Shown here: piece after piece, positions 1 to 11,015 of the stretch
Position numbering within the stretch: position 1 is the stretch's first letter
Layout of the letters: the number at the start of each line of letters is the position of its first letter
Assembly (NCBI GenBank): GCA_944548615.1
Contig: OX155954.1
Coordinates: forward strand, 6,506,924-6,570,923
Direction of reading: 5' to 3'
Source of the DNA: Micropterix aruncella
Taxonomy: Eukaryota; Arthropoda; Insecta; Lepidoptera; Micropterigidae
DNA: 64,000 nucleotides
Made by a program: the position numbers and the translations under genes
The notes under the pieces: generated by a model
Seen by the model: only the letters and a program-made list of their open reading frames with translations
Database searches by the model: none
What the model was told of the DNA's origin: nothing

Positions 1-2178
1 AACGTCGCCTAACGATATCACCCCTCCAAGAGAACCAAATTTTAAATATTAAGGTGTGTTGTTAGGGGCCTGAGGGGAGATGGGATGCTTTCGCCCAAAT
101 TCTATGGATAATGACCTAGGCGGGGAATCGTTGAAAAGCAACATCGGATACAAGATATTCAAGTAATATTTTGCTCTGATTGCTGTTGTCAATCAAGGCT
201 TAAGAAGGGAGAAGGGGGTATTCAACGCACGGCACGGCTCATGAGGGGAAAAAATAAGCAGCTACATTTTATAAAATATGTTTTGAAATATAAAATTGCA
301 AGCAACATTACAAGCACGTGAAGATGGATGAGAGAAGGGGGGGGGAATATCTTGACTTCGCCATACTTTGTTTTACTTAGTGATGCTATGCATTAAATCA
401 ATGTGTGTTTTGTCCGGATCCACGGTGGTCCGCTATAGAACATGCTAGCTGAATTATAGTAAATTTCAAAAACTGAAGTTTTTTGAAATACATAGGAATG
501 CTACCTGACATGGAAAAGGGCTTAAATGGGTTAATGACACATAATTTAAATATTGGTGTCACGCTAAATATAGACGTATCAGAAAGCTAAAACCGTCATA
601 CAATACTGTTTTCTACCTGCTACTGGCGCAGGTATCGTTCGTCGTAGTTGTTGCATTAGTTTTAAAAGTAAACCACCGTTTTGTGATTCAATTCGGTCGC
701 GTGCGTATTTATTTTATGATTTCTAAATTAATTAATAAATAACAATAAGAAAAGAGCTGAAAAATTCAAGTATAAACTTATACTTTCATTACAATAATCG
801 TCATCATGCGGAAACGCGCGAATTATTTGCGACAATTTTTTTTAAACCCGACCAACCGTACTTCACCGCAGATAACTTTTTTAAACTATGGATGGTAAAT
901 AAGCCTGTAGAGCATAATATCGTTCATGTCGCTAGCTAAATGCGACAGCGGGTTATCCCTTAAGAAAAACTAGTTTTGACATAAACGCATTTTGAGTTTT
1001 CCACAAGTTCTCACTTAATTATATATTTGGATTTTAAATTCAAATCTTTAATAGACAAAACAACAATTTTCTTGCTTCAATTATTTTGAAATGGCAAATT
1101 TTATGAAAATCTGAAAATAAATTGAAAAATGACCCACTGTTGGATTACACTTTGGCTTAGTAGCCATCTCAGTGAGGTGTATTGCCTCATGTTTAATAAA
1201 AAGGAGTGGGGTTTGTGTCAAATTGCAAAAATAACTCAATGTTGCCCTTCAACATCGATATTCCTTTAATCCAATAGTGGCTTGTGTTTGTAATTGCTTA
1301 AATAACTTAGGGTTGTTTTTTATTAGAAGTTGACATTAAAATGATAGTCGTTTCCACTAACCCAGTTTTGCCTTATGCAAACCTGACATTCAACACTGAG
1401 TTGTCTTATTAAGGTGGGTATTTTTTTTTCAAAGTACCCACTGTTGTCTCAGATAGAGCTCGTGTTACTCAACATTTCTATATACTTAAAATCGACTTTT
1501 GGGCATATAACCCACTGTCGCTTTCAGCTATTGATATGTAAAATTACTAGAACCTAGTTGTTATTTGCAAACCGCCATATTAAAATATATATTCATTGAG
1601 TCCTTGTATTTTAATGCTTACTACTTGAATTGCAAAATACTTGTGTATTGTTATTTTTTAATAACGAGATAGATCATATACAATGTAAATCATGCCCTGT
1701 GGTATAAAAGACGGCTTTTACTTATTTTTGTACAGCCCTCATGTGCTACGCGGCAACACCGTGCGTTCTCATTTCCTCGCTTGCTCTTCTGCCTGGGTCA
1801 ACAACTCTTTCTTGTAGATACCTTCCCCTGGGACATTAACACCTCTACCAAATTAGCGACCTCGTTAAACATTGCCAGCTTCATTTCAGCAGGTCCTGAA
1901 AGACCCTCTCCGTTGGTCCCTTGGCGGTCCATATATTTCAGCGGAGCGCCCGTCGCCGCAGCTTCCCTTTCCGGCCGAACGCTGCTCTGCCACAGATAAG
2001 TAAAAAAGATGTTTATAACGACAATCCAGATGCGTCACACCTTTTAAAATGGCATCTCTACCTTTATATCAGTGAACATAGTATTATGTTTTAATGCCAC
2101 AGGAACTCTAACATAATTTCGGTGGCAATTCAAATAATACTGATCGAGGGAGAGCTTCACTCGCGCGCTGTAAGTTCT
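1..2178. other. Gene-free AT-rich stretch
   Basis: I see no supported gene here. The sequence is AT-rich with frequent stops in all frames, and the one frame of about 70 codons near 1781-1999 starts at a non-ATG codon and resembles nothing I know. A loose motif around CCCACTGT recurs near 1132, 1437 and 1509. A related inverted pair lies near 1132 and 1272 (CACTGTTGGATTA against TAATCCAATAGTGG), which could be the remains of a small inverted-repeat element. Confidence 0.6.
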
Positions 2179-2298
2179 GACACGCACACATACATATAAA
2201 TTCGTCACAGTAGGGTTAGTTGTAAGAGATTGTCATTTGACAATAAACCCGCCCATTGTGCAATTTCACAATAAAGAGTAGAAACAAACAAACAAACT
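2179..2298 (+). repeat. SINE fragment, 3' half only
   Basis: This is the 3' portion of the tRNA-derived SINE whose best copy lies at 43547-43829 on the other strand. Shared landmarks in order are CACGCACACATACATATAA, AGTAGGGTTAGTTGTAAG, GATTGTCAT-TGACAATAAA, CCCGCCCATTGTG, CACAATAAAGAGTA and an (AAAC)n tail. The tRNA-like head with its polymerase III boxes is missing, so the copy is 5'-truncated and cannot be transcribed from its own promoter. Confidence 0.85.
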
Positions 2299-2689
2299 TA
2301 TCGAAATTGGTTTTGCTATAAAACATGTTCACACAAATTTATTAGAAATAAAATTCTAGCCGTTCATTGATATTGATATTTTTTATAACCTAAGTAAATT
2401 GCATACGAATTATACTTGGAATAATTTGAAAAATGATTCTTGAGAATATTCGCAGTTAATACTTTTAGAGGTTTATTTTTTGTTTGTTTTTTTAACATTC
2501 ATCTAATAAAAGAATAGATTTCATTAAAATGTATCTGCTTTTATTTTTTCTCAAAATACTTTCCATTATTCAATAAAAAAATGGCTTCTTGACGATATAG
2601 GTCATTCAAGGACAGAGACTAATCTGCAAATCATCTCTTAGAAATAATATAGCTGCATAAATGTGATATAAGATAATAAACATAATGTA

Positions 2690-2768
2690 ACATATATGTG
2701 TATGTGTGTATGTATGCATATGTATATATGTGTATATGTATAATGTGTGTGTATAAGTGTATGTGTCC
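2690..2768. repeat. TG/TA-rich microsatellite
   Basis: Irregular run of TGTA, TATG and TGTG units, largely alternating purine and pyrimidine. It is not a perfect tandem array. Confidence 0.8.
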
Positions 2769-2769
2769 T

Positions 2770-2966
2770 ACGTCAGTTATGCTTCTCCACCCAAGTCTGA
2801 AAATAAATCGTATGCCCAGATACAGGCTATACTCGGCCTAGTTGGGCATGCGCTGCGCATGGTCATGTGAATGTGGGTCGTCGTTTACTTCGCACCATTA
2901 CTTAGTATGACCATTTTATGAATTTCGCATGTTATGTTTAAAATAAATAAATAAATAAATAAAATT
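2770..2966 (+). mobile_element. Possible LINE 3' end with (AAAT)n tail
   Basis: A GC-richer segment (CTCGGCCTAGTTGGG, then CATGCGCTGCGCATG) is followed by an AT-rich stretch ending in five AAAT units at 2942-2963. A minus-strand segment at 38465-38645 has a similar arrangement (CCGGCCTAGTTAGG, then a run of AAAT). Two segments sharing a short core and the same kind of tail suggest 3' ends of one LINE family. No coding sequence is left, so this is tentative. Confidence 0.3.
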
Positions 2967-3207
2967 AACCTGAATTCAATGTATCTTTTTGTATATAGTT
3001 TGTTAATTTTTGTAAAGTTATGATAGGTACAGACATTTGATCTTACCAATCGCAATATATCTTTGAAGATAAAGGGCGGGGGGGGGGGAGGAATACTAAA
3101 TGGCATGTGCTTTGATGATTTATCTTAGATAGACACTTGAAAGTGTCAAATATCACTTGAAGTGACGGATAAATATGTGAAATAACACTTGAAAGTAGAC
3201 AGTAGGC

Positions 3208-4030
3208 GTTGTCGACTACAACGGACGAACCCGTCACCCCAGGCTGGTACAACGATATGTGATCATTCTTTCAGCCGTGGGATTAGCGTAGCAAACTTAA
3301 AGACAAAACAATCTACTGTCTAGCTCCGACAACAAGCCTGTTAGAGGCGAACGCCCTACGGCGAGGCACCGGAAAAGGTACCCAGCGGGCAGCCTTGCTT
3401 TCTAACTACCAGTTTCGGAAGGATATCTCTAGAATTAACCTTCAGGATACCTCCGTCCTCCCGGCTTGAAAGTGGACAGTACCGTCACCTCAGGCTGGTA
3501 TAACGATATGTGATCATTCTTTCAGCCGTGGGATGAAGGTAGAAGACTTCGAGACAAGACAATCTACCGTCTAGCTCCGCCAAAAAGGCCGTTAGAGGCC
3601 AACGCCTTAGGGCGAGGCAGCGAGAAAGGTAACCAGCTGGCAGCCTCGCCCCTAACTTCCAGTTTTGATAAGATATATCCGTCTGGAGTTAACCTTCAAT
3701 ATACCTCCGTCCTCCCGACTGGTTACTGGTCCTAAGTCGCTTACGCGGCCTCTACCTGTTGTAATTACGGCGGTAAATCAATTTAAATTTATCACGGACC
3801 TGGTCGTTGTTTGCCGTATGCCAACACGGGATCGAGTGGCCCAAGATCATTTTAAGAGTGGCATGACAACAGATCAACATCCACCCCCGCTGCTTAGGAG
3901 ACAGTATATTTTCATAGTCTCCAAACTCCTTCAGCAATTAGTCAGAGTGTACAACCGATTAGCGTCGCCGAACGGTGCGCAAACCGTCCAGTAGCGCCGG
4001 GATGCAATCCCACCAGGAGAAACCACCCTC
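3208..4030 (-). repeat. RepA interspersed repeat, copy 1
   Basis: Read on the minus strand, this matches the plus-strand copies at 49490-49815, 51030-51640 and 58925-59520. Shared landmarks include GACGGTTTGCGCACCGT, GCTAATTGCTGAAGGAGT, TCTCCTAAGCAGCGGGGGTGG, GTCGAGAGGACGGAGGTAT, GGCTGCCCGCTGGTTACCTT, AGACGGTAGATTGTCTTGTC and TATCGTTATACCAGCCTG. It is GC-rich against its surroundings and has stops in every frame. I do not recognise the family. This copy carries an internal tandem duplication (3231-3730). A short repeat of CACTTGAAAGTG and CACTTGAAGTG lies just outside it at about 3131-3196. Confidence 0.8.
3231..3730. repeat. Two-unit tandem duplication inside RepA
   Basis: The segment beginning CCGTCACCCCAGGCTGG at 3231 is repeated from 3482, a period of about 251 bases. 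Both units run through TATGTGATCATTCTTTCAGC, TCTAGCTCCG and ACCTCCGTCCTCCCG. The units differ at many positions, so the duplication is not recent. The other RepA copies carry this segment once. Confidence 0.85.
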
Positions 4031-4505
4031 TGTGTACCAAATTTCAAGTCTGTAAGTCCAATAATTCGGGGTTGAAATAGGAATGGTGCGTCCGCTGGTG
4101 GACCGATTTAAACCACAATCTTTTTAACTCTTGCTATTTTTAAATGATGGCTGAATTTTAAATTTTAGCTCTATTCAGTGGAAATTATTTTAGTGGCAAA
4201 ATACAGACACGCATGCAGTCACACCGCCAGACACACAGACAGACTGGAAATAGTCCTAATCGTCTCAGGGGGGGAGGGGGCTCAAAATGAATATATTTCC
4301 GTCTTAAGTCTATTTTAAAATAATTTTTTGGCCTATCGGATTCAGAGTTTAGACGCTGTCGTAGAGGAATAAATTTATTTTAAAATAAATTATAGCTCTA
4401 TCGGATTAAGGGTTTATATACTGTCGTAGAGCAATAAACACAGACACACATACAGACACATAGACACACAGACAGATTTGAAAATGGTCTTAAGAGCCCC
4501 TATCA
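4031..4505 (+). repeat. RepB interspersed repeat, double copy
   Basis: Begins ACCAAATTTCAAGTCTGTAAG and passes through CTGGTGGACCGATTTAAACC, a CACAGACAGACTGGAAATAG block, a G-rich CTCAGGG run and a TATTTCCGTCTT block. A second partial unit follows, with a TATCGGATT-AAGGGTTTA block and another CACAGACACACATACAG microsatellite near 4440-4475. The same order of blocks occurs at 29995-30280 and 37037-37545. It has no coding capacity. Confidence 0.7.
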
Positions 4506-5019
4506 ATTTCGCAATGTGAAAACCGAAAATACACACTTTTTCAGGACGAATTTTACAATAACCATAAGATATATCTGATATTTTTTAATTCACAGTTATA
4601 CAACACCTATTTATTTAGTATGTCTACGAAATTTTATATTGATAACAACTTCGTATAAATTAGGAAAAAAAATATACAAAAATGGTTTTTTACATAAAGA
4701 CGAAACACGAGGTTTTTCAATTCGTTTTTCTGCTAACTGGTAGCGAAAAACGTTCTGAAAAAAAATGTGCGTACTAAGCATATAATATATTAGTAAGTCT
4801 ACGATATATATTTTTTAAATTTATTCAATTAACACTAATAAAAAATGTGTTGTACTATGAATAAACCCAGTAAAATCGTGTGTAAAACGTCGTCTACGCG
4901 TAAGAATATAATAAAAATAATTACAAGATATAAACATTTCAATAATTGAGGCATTTACCCACCCAGTATTTTTATTTTTTTTATTTAATGTCTACATATT
5001 TCTCTGTAATAAATTATCG
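4506..5019. other. Gene-free AT-rich stretch
   Basis: AT-rich with nothing recognisable. AGTCTACGA recurs near 4620 and 4795, each in an AT-rich context. Confidence 0.6.
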
Positions 5020-5200
5020 AAATCCATGCTTACGCGCTGTTCATTCGCGTTAGTCCGTGCATTCGCGCCCGAGGGCTACTGGACGGTGGACGTGCGTTGC
5101 GTTGATTTCCGGAGCTCGCGATATTCTCGCGTCCTGCGCGCGAATACTCGCGCCCGGCCGAGCGCTTTTCGACAGTGGATATGCGTCGATTAAGCGGTTT
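5020..5200. other. GC- and CpG-rich island
   Basis: Sharp rise in GC and CpG over about 180 bases (CGCGATATTCTCGCG, CGCGCGCGAATACTCGCG, GCCCGGCCGAG) inside AT-rich flanks. GCGAATA-like words recur. It could be regulatory DNA or part of an old element, and I cannot tell which. Confidence 0.4.
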
Positions 5201-5215
5201 TGATACTGCAAGATT

Positions 5216-5440
5216 TGTTAGGGGCTATCCATAAAATACGTCACGCTAAATTTTTGGCATTTTGACCCACTGCTCACCTTATCAGTATTTTTTATTGTAG
5301 ATGTCAAAAAAATGTGTTTAATTTTTAGAAAATAGGTCAAAACATTAAACTTTACTATCAGGGCAAGATTAAAGTTAGAAAAAAAGCTGAAAAAACACGA
5401 AAGGCGTGTGAATTTCGTAGGCAAATTGTTTTCACCTTCC
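5216..5440. repeat. Element end resembling a TIR (GGGGCTATCCATAAA)
   Basis: Begins GGGGCTATCCATAAAATACG, then TCACGCTAAATTTTTGG and TTTTGACCCACTG. This order of motifs resembles a terminal repeat that I have seen widely in arthropod repeats (GGGGTxxTCCATAAATTACGTCAC). I did not find the matching opposite end, so only one terminus remains. The family name is unknown to me. Confidence 0.35.
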
Positions 5441-6066
5441 TAACTATATTTAACTAATTTTTTTATAGTTTGTTACTTTCTTTAATCTATAAATACGGGT
5501 AAAAATGTTGTCCATCGCCAGCGTCGGCGTGGCAACGCTGCAAGCGTCATTGATACCTTTGGATCGTAAGCGAAAAAGAGTAGGGTTTTTGACTTAAAAT
5601 AATTGTTCAAAAAAAATAAATTTCAAAAAATCTATAAATATATAATGTATATTTGCAGAGAATTAAATAACAAAAATAAGACATTACCTGGATCGTCATC
5701 GATGGGTAAAAAAGATGGAGATATAAGGTATTTTTACTTGGTAATAATAACAGTAATTTATAATAATATCGCAAAGGTTTCTATTAACATCTTTAAGTTT
5801 CATTGGGAAATTGTATATACCCATACACTGTGGAATATAAATAGCGCACAGAACTTTAAGGGTTATTTCTACCCGTAACATTTTTTTTATTCGACAAAAA
5901 AAGTTAAAAAAAAAACAAATAAAATAAAAAAGTATGGCACATGAATAGTTTTGGATTATTTTGAGACTATATTTATTCGTATAAAAAAAGCAATATTTTC
6001 ACGATTTGATATGTTTATACTATTTTAGCATTTATTATTTATTAAAATCGTATTTACGTGTATGTG
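5441..6066. other. Gene-free AT-rich stretch
   Basis: AT-rich with homopolymer A runs. The 60- to 90-codon open frames here are low-complexity and overlap on opposite strands, and none looks like a protein. Confidence 0.6.
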
Positions 6067-7694
6067 CATGGTCGGACTGGGCCTAAGGGGCCCGGGTGGG
6101 ATTATGACTTTAGGGGCCCGCCGCGCGCCTAGGATCAAGTGATACCATCAGGTCAACCAATAAACCAAATGATAATAATAATCAAATAGGCACGAATTTT
6201 AGGAAGTTTTTAATTTCAAAGACATACATTTTTATGAAAAAAGTTTAGTTATTTATAACTATCCCATCAAAAACAAAAATAAAAGAGGAGAAGTTTCAGC
6301 TAGAGTGCCAATAACTTGTTAAAATAAGACATACATTTTTATATATTTTTATATAGAAAGTTCAATTAACTAATTGATAATGTATTATCCAATCAGCATT
6401 TTTTTTAAAAGAGGAGAAGTTTCAGCTAAATTGTCAATAACTCTTTCGTAAAAACTGATATCCTAGTCATCCTTGATAAGATCCGATTCAGTATTCAGAA
6501 TAATCAATGAATCTAGCAGTTCTTGACCTAGTAGGGAACGAAGCCTGGTCTTAATGCGCTTCAGTGCTGAAAATCGTCTCTCGCGAGTCACTTGCGTAAA
6601 TGACATTGTGAGTATTGTACAATAAGCTACGTATAAGTTGGAGTTCGTACTTATGTGCATATTATACTCAGACAAAAGTTTACATGCACATGGTATGCAA
6701 CTTCGGCAAGCATCGGAACCTCTTCTTCCTCCTCTTCATCTTCTTTCTCAATCTGAGAATCTGAATCCTTTGTGTGATGCTCCCTAAGTGAAATGTGTTC
6801 GTCCCAAATAGTTTTAGAAAGTTCTTTAAAACTTTTTGCAAAAGATTCGAGTTCTTTTGAAAGTAATTCTCGATCAACATTGGCAATAGATGCGATTGAC
6901 TTTAATGCATCATCAGGAATTCCGTTTTTGTCAATTTCGTGGAAGTTTTTCGGATCCAAACAAGCGACATCCTTCATTAAATGCTCATTGCAGTTGAATT
7001 TTTCATCTATTTTAACTAGAGTCGTGTTGATGATGACCTTGTATACGATAATAGAGAAAATTTATTTGGGTCCGCAGATAGCAGTCCAATTTCATCTTGA
7101 CATAACTCATCTTTTTTCTTTTTTCATCATCGGTTTTCTAGATGTTCTCCGTAATGGCAGCGTGGTCTGTATTTCAACATCATCGTTTTCGACTTGAATT
7201 AATTCTTGGACCTGGGATTCAAACAAACTTGCAGCACTGAAAATGTCGTCAAAATGATCTAATTGTTTCCACAAATTCTTCTCCAAAGTTTTGATAAATC
7301 CCCAAGCTTTAAGGTAGTCTAGTGTAGGAGTTTGCAGGTATAAGCTTACAGGGGTTGATAAATCGAATATTTTCTTGAAGCGCAGGCTGTCAGAATTGTT
7401 TCAAATTTAAGAAAGGAATCCATCAATGCTTTGTATGAAATGAAACCTTTGGCTCGAACTCCGTGCTCAAAGATATGGCACTTAGAGTCTTTATCAACGC
7501 AACGTATCGAATTTTCTCCATGATGGTTGTCAATGCTTTGTCTTTGGCCCACCATCTCGTTTTTCCGATGTTCTGTAATCGTCTCAACTTGTCTCTACCA
7601 GCTGTTATTTCCGCGATTTTGTCCACCCACACGCGCTCGAATGATTCGTGAATAAATACACTTGTAGACTCCAAGATGCCGAATAAATTCTATG
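6067..7694 (-). mobile_element. Decayed hAT element, ZMYM/DUF4371-like transposase
   Basis: Minus-strand transposase relic spread over several frames. Order from its 5' side: a block near 7674-7555 with the conserved GKTRWWAKDKAL motif; a block at about 7480-7390 with LMDSFLKFETILTA; a block at 6977-6690 with DVACLDPKNF, then an acidic EDEEEEEE stretch; and the C-terminal hAT dimerisation block at 6640-6463 with RRFSALKRIKTRLRSL. At least three frame changes and several stops show it is dead. The motif order is that of ZMYM1-like hAT proteins that dimerise through the C-terminus. A TIR-like end, CATGGTCGGACTGGGCC, sits at 6067, downstream of the stop codon. The left half of the protein and the opposite TIR are missing, so the element is truncated near 7694. 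Confidence 0.85.
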
Positions 7695-7825
7695 CTTCAG
7701 TACAACTTAACGTACAACTTCAGAAGCCGAGCCTGTCAAAATGTTACTGTCGAATAAATTGAATGTAGCAATTATTTATTACGCAACTATAATGAAAAGA
7801 ACTTGAATTTGACGAAAGATACATC

Positions 7826-8711
7826 GATGCCAATTGGTGAACGAAGACCGCTCAATAGTGATCGACTCAAACGTCTACGGATATCCGTTAAATCGGCAGT
7901 TTGATACAGGAAAGCGCAAAATCTTCCCTTGGTAGACAGATAAATAATCTACAAAACGACATTTTAAACAGTCCGAAGCATACCTATATTTGAGAACACA
8001 CAAATTTTGAAAACTATTTCTGCACAGCTGAAAAAAACTAGATCCAAGCAGTGTCCCCACAGTAAACACTTTACTGCGGAAATTAAATTCAAATACCTCC
8101 AACTTCGAATATCATGCTCGAAGTCTCCTATACAATTTAAACATCAACAGAGCTGGACAATTCAATGCTATCGTCGCAAAATTTATTGGAGTAAAACGCA
8201 TTAATTTTGCTTTGAAAGATTCCTACAAACTAAGGTGTTACGTGGTAGTAGTGGTGTATAATACGGGAACATTGATATATAAACTACATAAAACAATTTT
8301 CGATAAAAGCCCATCTACTAATGTGAAAAAAATTGAACAGCAGAAACTTATGCAGAATACTAGGACGAAGACAACAAAGCAAAAATACGTCTTTTATTCA
8401 ACGCCGATAGTAGTGACTACGGGGAAGCATGTCAAAAGCCAGACATGTCATCGGATGAGTATGAAATAGCCAAGGAGCTGTTTTTGGAAAATATGAAACA
8501 ACAAATAAAGGACCGTCACGAAATTGAAAGAGATACGATATTACAAGCAGAAAGCGCTTTATGGCTGGAACTAAGAAGGTGTCTTTTAACAGCATCAAAT
8601 TTCTCCAACACTTGCAAACGACGTGAAAATATTAGTTCAGCGCCTCTCGTAAAGAAGCGTGCTTGTTTTCATTCAACATGTATTCTGGTTGTATTATATT
8701 TTGTTTTATAG
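7826..8711 (+). pseudogene. Fossil of a Mutator-like transposase/YqaJ nuclease gene
   Basis: Degenerate plus-strand gene read in several frames. The first block near 7829-7920 gives PLNSDRLKRLRISVKSAV, then a stop. After a frame change, 7945-8040 gives NNLQNDILNSPKH and a cysteine-bearing ENYFCTAE. The 8130-8240 part gives FNAIVAKFIGVKRINFALKD and SYKLRCYVVVV. The last block, 8445-8640, gives ERDTILQAESALWLELRR and LLTASNFSNTCKRRE, the start of a YqaJ-type exonuclease fold (RITASNFG in relatives). I recall this order from multicopy insect and cnidarian proteins joining a Mutator-like transposase domain to YqaJ. The YqaJ catalytic part is missing after 8711. The stops and frame changes make it a pseudogene. 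The family assignment is from memory of conserved motifs. Confidence 0.65.
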
Positions 8712-8818
8712 TTGCAACAATAACTTATAATACTATATACATACTTTGTAAATGCCAACCTCACTATTCGCTAGGTCATAAAAAAATATAACAGATTAAT
8801 GGCGGTATTTTATATTTC
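8712..8818. other. Short AT-rich spacer
   Basis: AT-rich, between the YqaJ fossil and the SINE. Nothing recognisable. Confidence 0.5.
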
Positions 8819-9056
8819 TGATCTTACATTGTAAGGTCCCGGGTTCGATTCCCAACTGGGTCACCATTTTCCGTTAGGATCTAATTAACGGAATTGCATT
8901 TTCGATTCTGTCGATGGAATACAATAACAAGACACACACTTACAGACATGTTACACGCACACATACATATAACACGTCATAGTAGGGTTGGTTGTAAAAG
9001 ATTGTCATATGACAATAAACCCGCCCATATTTTCACAATAAAGAGTATAAACAAGA
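8819..9056 (+). repeat. tRNA-derived SINE, lacking box A
   Basis: Starts inside the tRNA-like head (GATCTTACATTGTAAGG). It keeps an intact B box, GGTTCGATTCC at 8842-8852, and runs through the family body CCATTTTCCGTTAGGATC, ACACACACTTACAGACATG, AGTAGGGTTGGTTGTAAAAG, GTCATATGACAATAAACCCG, ending AATAAAGAGTATAAACAAG. The A box is lost, so this copy is 5'-truncated. The B box can mimic a tRNA T-arm in tRNA scans. Confidence 0.9.
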
Positions 9057-9365
9057 AATGATAACCATAATATGTGACGAAATTTTTATTTTCTGTTATT
9101 ATTATGTATGTCCAAACAAAAAATATTCAAACTTTTAATGACAAATATATTTTTTTAGTAGGTAACAATTTATCGAGTCACATATAATAACGTTGAGATG
9201 TTATACAACATATTTTTTACTAATTTTACATACTACTTGAGTGCTGATAATCGGTCGCGGATCAAGATTGTTTGTTGCCGCTGCGCCCGTATCTCTTCAT
9301 TTGACTACGATAGTTCGAACGGCGACACCTGCGCTGCTCTGAAAATACCTAAACTAAGCGTGCGG
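9057..9365. other. Gene-free stretch
   Basis: AT-rich on the left, somewhat more GC-rich from 9240 (TCGGTCGCGGATCAAG, GCCGCTGCGCCCG). No gene seen. Confidence 0.55.
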
Positions 9366-9505
9366 CGAAATTGATAGGGACTCTTAATCGCCTCAGGGAG
9401 GGGGTTGGGGTAGAAATAAATATTTCCGTCTTTATCTCGAAAAAAATTATGCATGTTCACAATACTTTCCCTCCTCGTTAGTTGGTCGGCCGGGAAAGTA
9501 AAACG
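9366..9505 (+). repeat. RepB 3' end with terminal hairpin
   Basis: Carries the RepB tail: ACTCTTAATCGCCTCAGGGA, TATTTCCGTCTTTATCTCG, TTCACAATACTTTCCC. It ends in a stem-loop at 9463-9500, TACTTTCCC pairing with GGGAAAGTA across a loop of about 20 bases. The same hairpin ends the RepB-type segments near 30238 and 38402. Confidence 0.7.
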
Positions 9506-10072
9506 AGTCGTGAATACAAAAAGTGTCGCATCTGCCGTGAATACTCACAACCCTCGGATTAATCTATAGTCTGGATCCGCGACGCTCGACGTCGCTGTAT
9601 ATTAGAAAGGAAAATATTTATTTATGGAATTAGCGCCGCGATTCAGAACCCTCTGAAACCCCCTCCGACGACGAGCGAGTTTCAGCCATACAATTTGGTA
9701 CCAACTGAATTATTCGTGGACGGCGACAGGTTAGAATTTGCTGTTGAATTAGGAGCGAAAGGGTTAATTGCGTTGTGGGTAGTCGTGGATGAAATGACGA
9801 GATTTCAGATCGAAAATATCTGGCTCTGAAATCCGCTTAACCCTTGGAGTAAATGGGTATTTTCATGGATGCATCTGTCTCTTTTGCAGGATTTTCGGCG
9901 ACATCGACCTTAAAGTACTATAACTACGAAACTACTACACCAATCATAAAAAGAACAACTGCACAATGATTGCATTGAAATTTCGAATATAGAATATTGA
10001 AATATCATTTTGTAAAACAATTAGATAATTATGAATAAATATGAGAAAGTCAAAGAAGTGAAAAAAACACGG
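9506..10072. other. Gene-free stretch
   Basis: Mixed composition with a moderately GC-rich patch at 9520-9680. No gene or repeat recognised. Confidence 0.55.
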
Positions 10073-10141
10073 AACCAGATCTGGTCGTATCATACTCAAC
10101 GGATAATTGTTTCAGAACCAGATTTGGTCGTATCATACTCA
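10073..10141. repeat. Short tandem duplication
   Basis: GAACCAGATCTGGTCGTATC is followed 46 bases later by GAACCAGATTTGGTCGTATC, each continuing ATACTCAA. Confidence 0.85.
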
Positions 10142-10153
10142 AGGGGTGGCGTG

Positions 10154-10340
10154 AACCACTGTTTCATAATGTGTCCAAGTTGTAATATTTATTCATTTAA
10201 TTAATTATTTTTTAAATTACTTTATTACAGTATATATTTATTATACTATAAATAAGCAACAATTACATAAGTATATTGGTAGCAATAACTAGGATAATAG
10301 TGCTTTATACCGCATAGGTTATTTTTTATTTGTTTTATTA
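10154..10340 (+). repeat. RepE copy 1 of a direct-repeat pair
   Basis: About 190 bases from ACCACTGTTT to ATTTGTTTTATTA. The partner lies 862 bases downstream at 11016-11208. Shared blocks include TTACAGTATATATTTATT, ACTATAAATAAGCAA, AACTAGGATAATAG and GGTTATTTTTTATTTG. AT-rich, with no coding capacity. Confidence 0.8.
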
Positions 10341-11015
10341 TGCGGGGAGCCTGGTTTAGAAGGCAAAACACATGTTTGTCATGTTTTTTTTAAACTTTAA
10401 ATTGAAATGTATTTCTGAATCTTTTATATTACTTTGAATAACAATTGAAAGATAAATATATTTTTTGTAATATTAAAAAAAAACTATTTTTGAGATGAAT
10501 TTCAAATGTTTCTACAGCTGCAGAAATAACGGTATCTGCTTGCGCCGGTAATAGCGAGAGTAATTTTGCCTGAAACATAAAACAATAAACTAAGATATTA
10601 ATTTTTACATATGTATTTTGTAGATGAACAAAACAAAACAAAAGTCTTTTTTTTGTTTCTCCCAAAAATTTTGTGGTAAACAAAAAAAACTTTTTTTTAA
10701 TTTTGTTTTAATACATATAGATGTTTTTATAGAAGATAATTTAATAATCTTATTTTTTTTTTGTTGGAACAACTCGATCCGTTAAGTATTTTTTTGTCAC
10801 CGCGCAAAACGGAAAAGTATGGTTTTGAGAAATACGCGTTTAAAGTTTTCTTTAAAGAAAAGTATTAGGTTTTCTATTTTTACAGCAATCTGATACAATC
10901 AGCTATTCCAGAGGTAAAAGATTTATTAATAGATTTCAACTTATGGTTAAAAAAAAGTCATGAAAAACATGTTTTTATTTGGACGTCTAAACAAGGCTTC
11001 TCAATTAAGGCGTGT
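10341..11015. other. Spacer between the RepE repeats
   Basis: AT-rich. There is one long T/A-rich open frame on the minus strand (about 10429-10683), but it is low complexity and unlike any protein I recognise. If the flanking repeats are LTRs, this would be the internal region, but I see no primer-binding site or polypurine tract. Confidence 0.4.

Noticed and set aside
3043..3252. Minus-strand coding frame across the RepA edge
   Set aside because: Crosses from RepA into unrelated sequence and a poly-C run; the other RepA copies lack it.
6680..6886. 68-codon frame over the hAT acidic block
   Set aside because: It is out of frame with the transposase blocks; the neighbouring frame carries the conserved DVACLDPKNF motif.
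8840..8870. B-box/T-arm-like sequence suggesting a tRNA gene
   Set aside because: No A box or acceptor stem; sequence continues into the SINE body shared with four other copies.
9463..9500. Intrinsic bacterial-type terminator
   Set aside because: The hairpin recurs at the ends of several RepB copies and the genome is eukaryotic; there is no gene in front.
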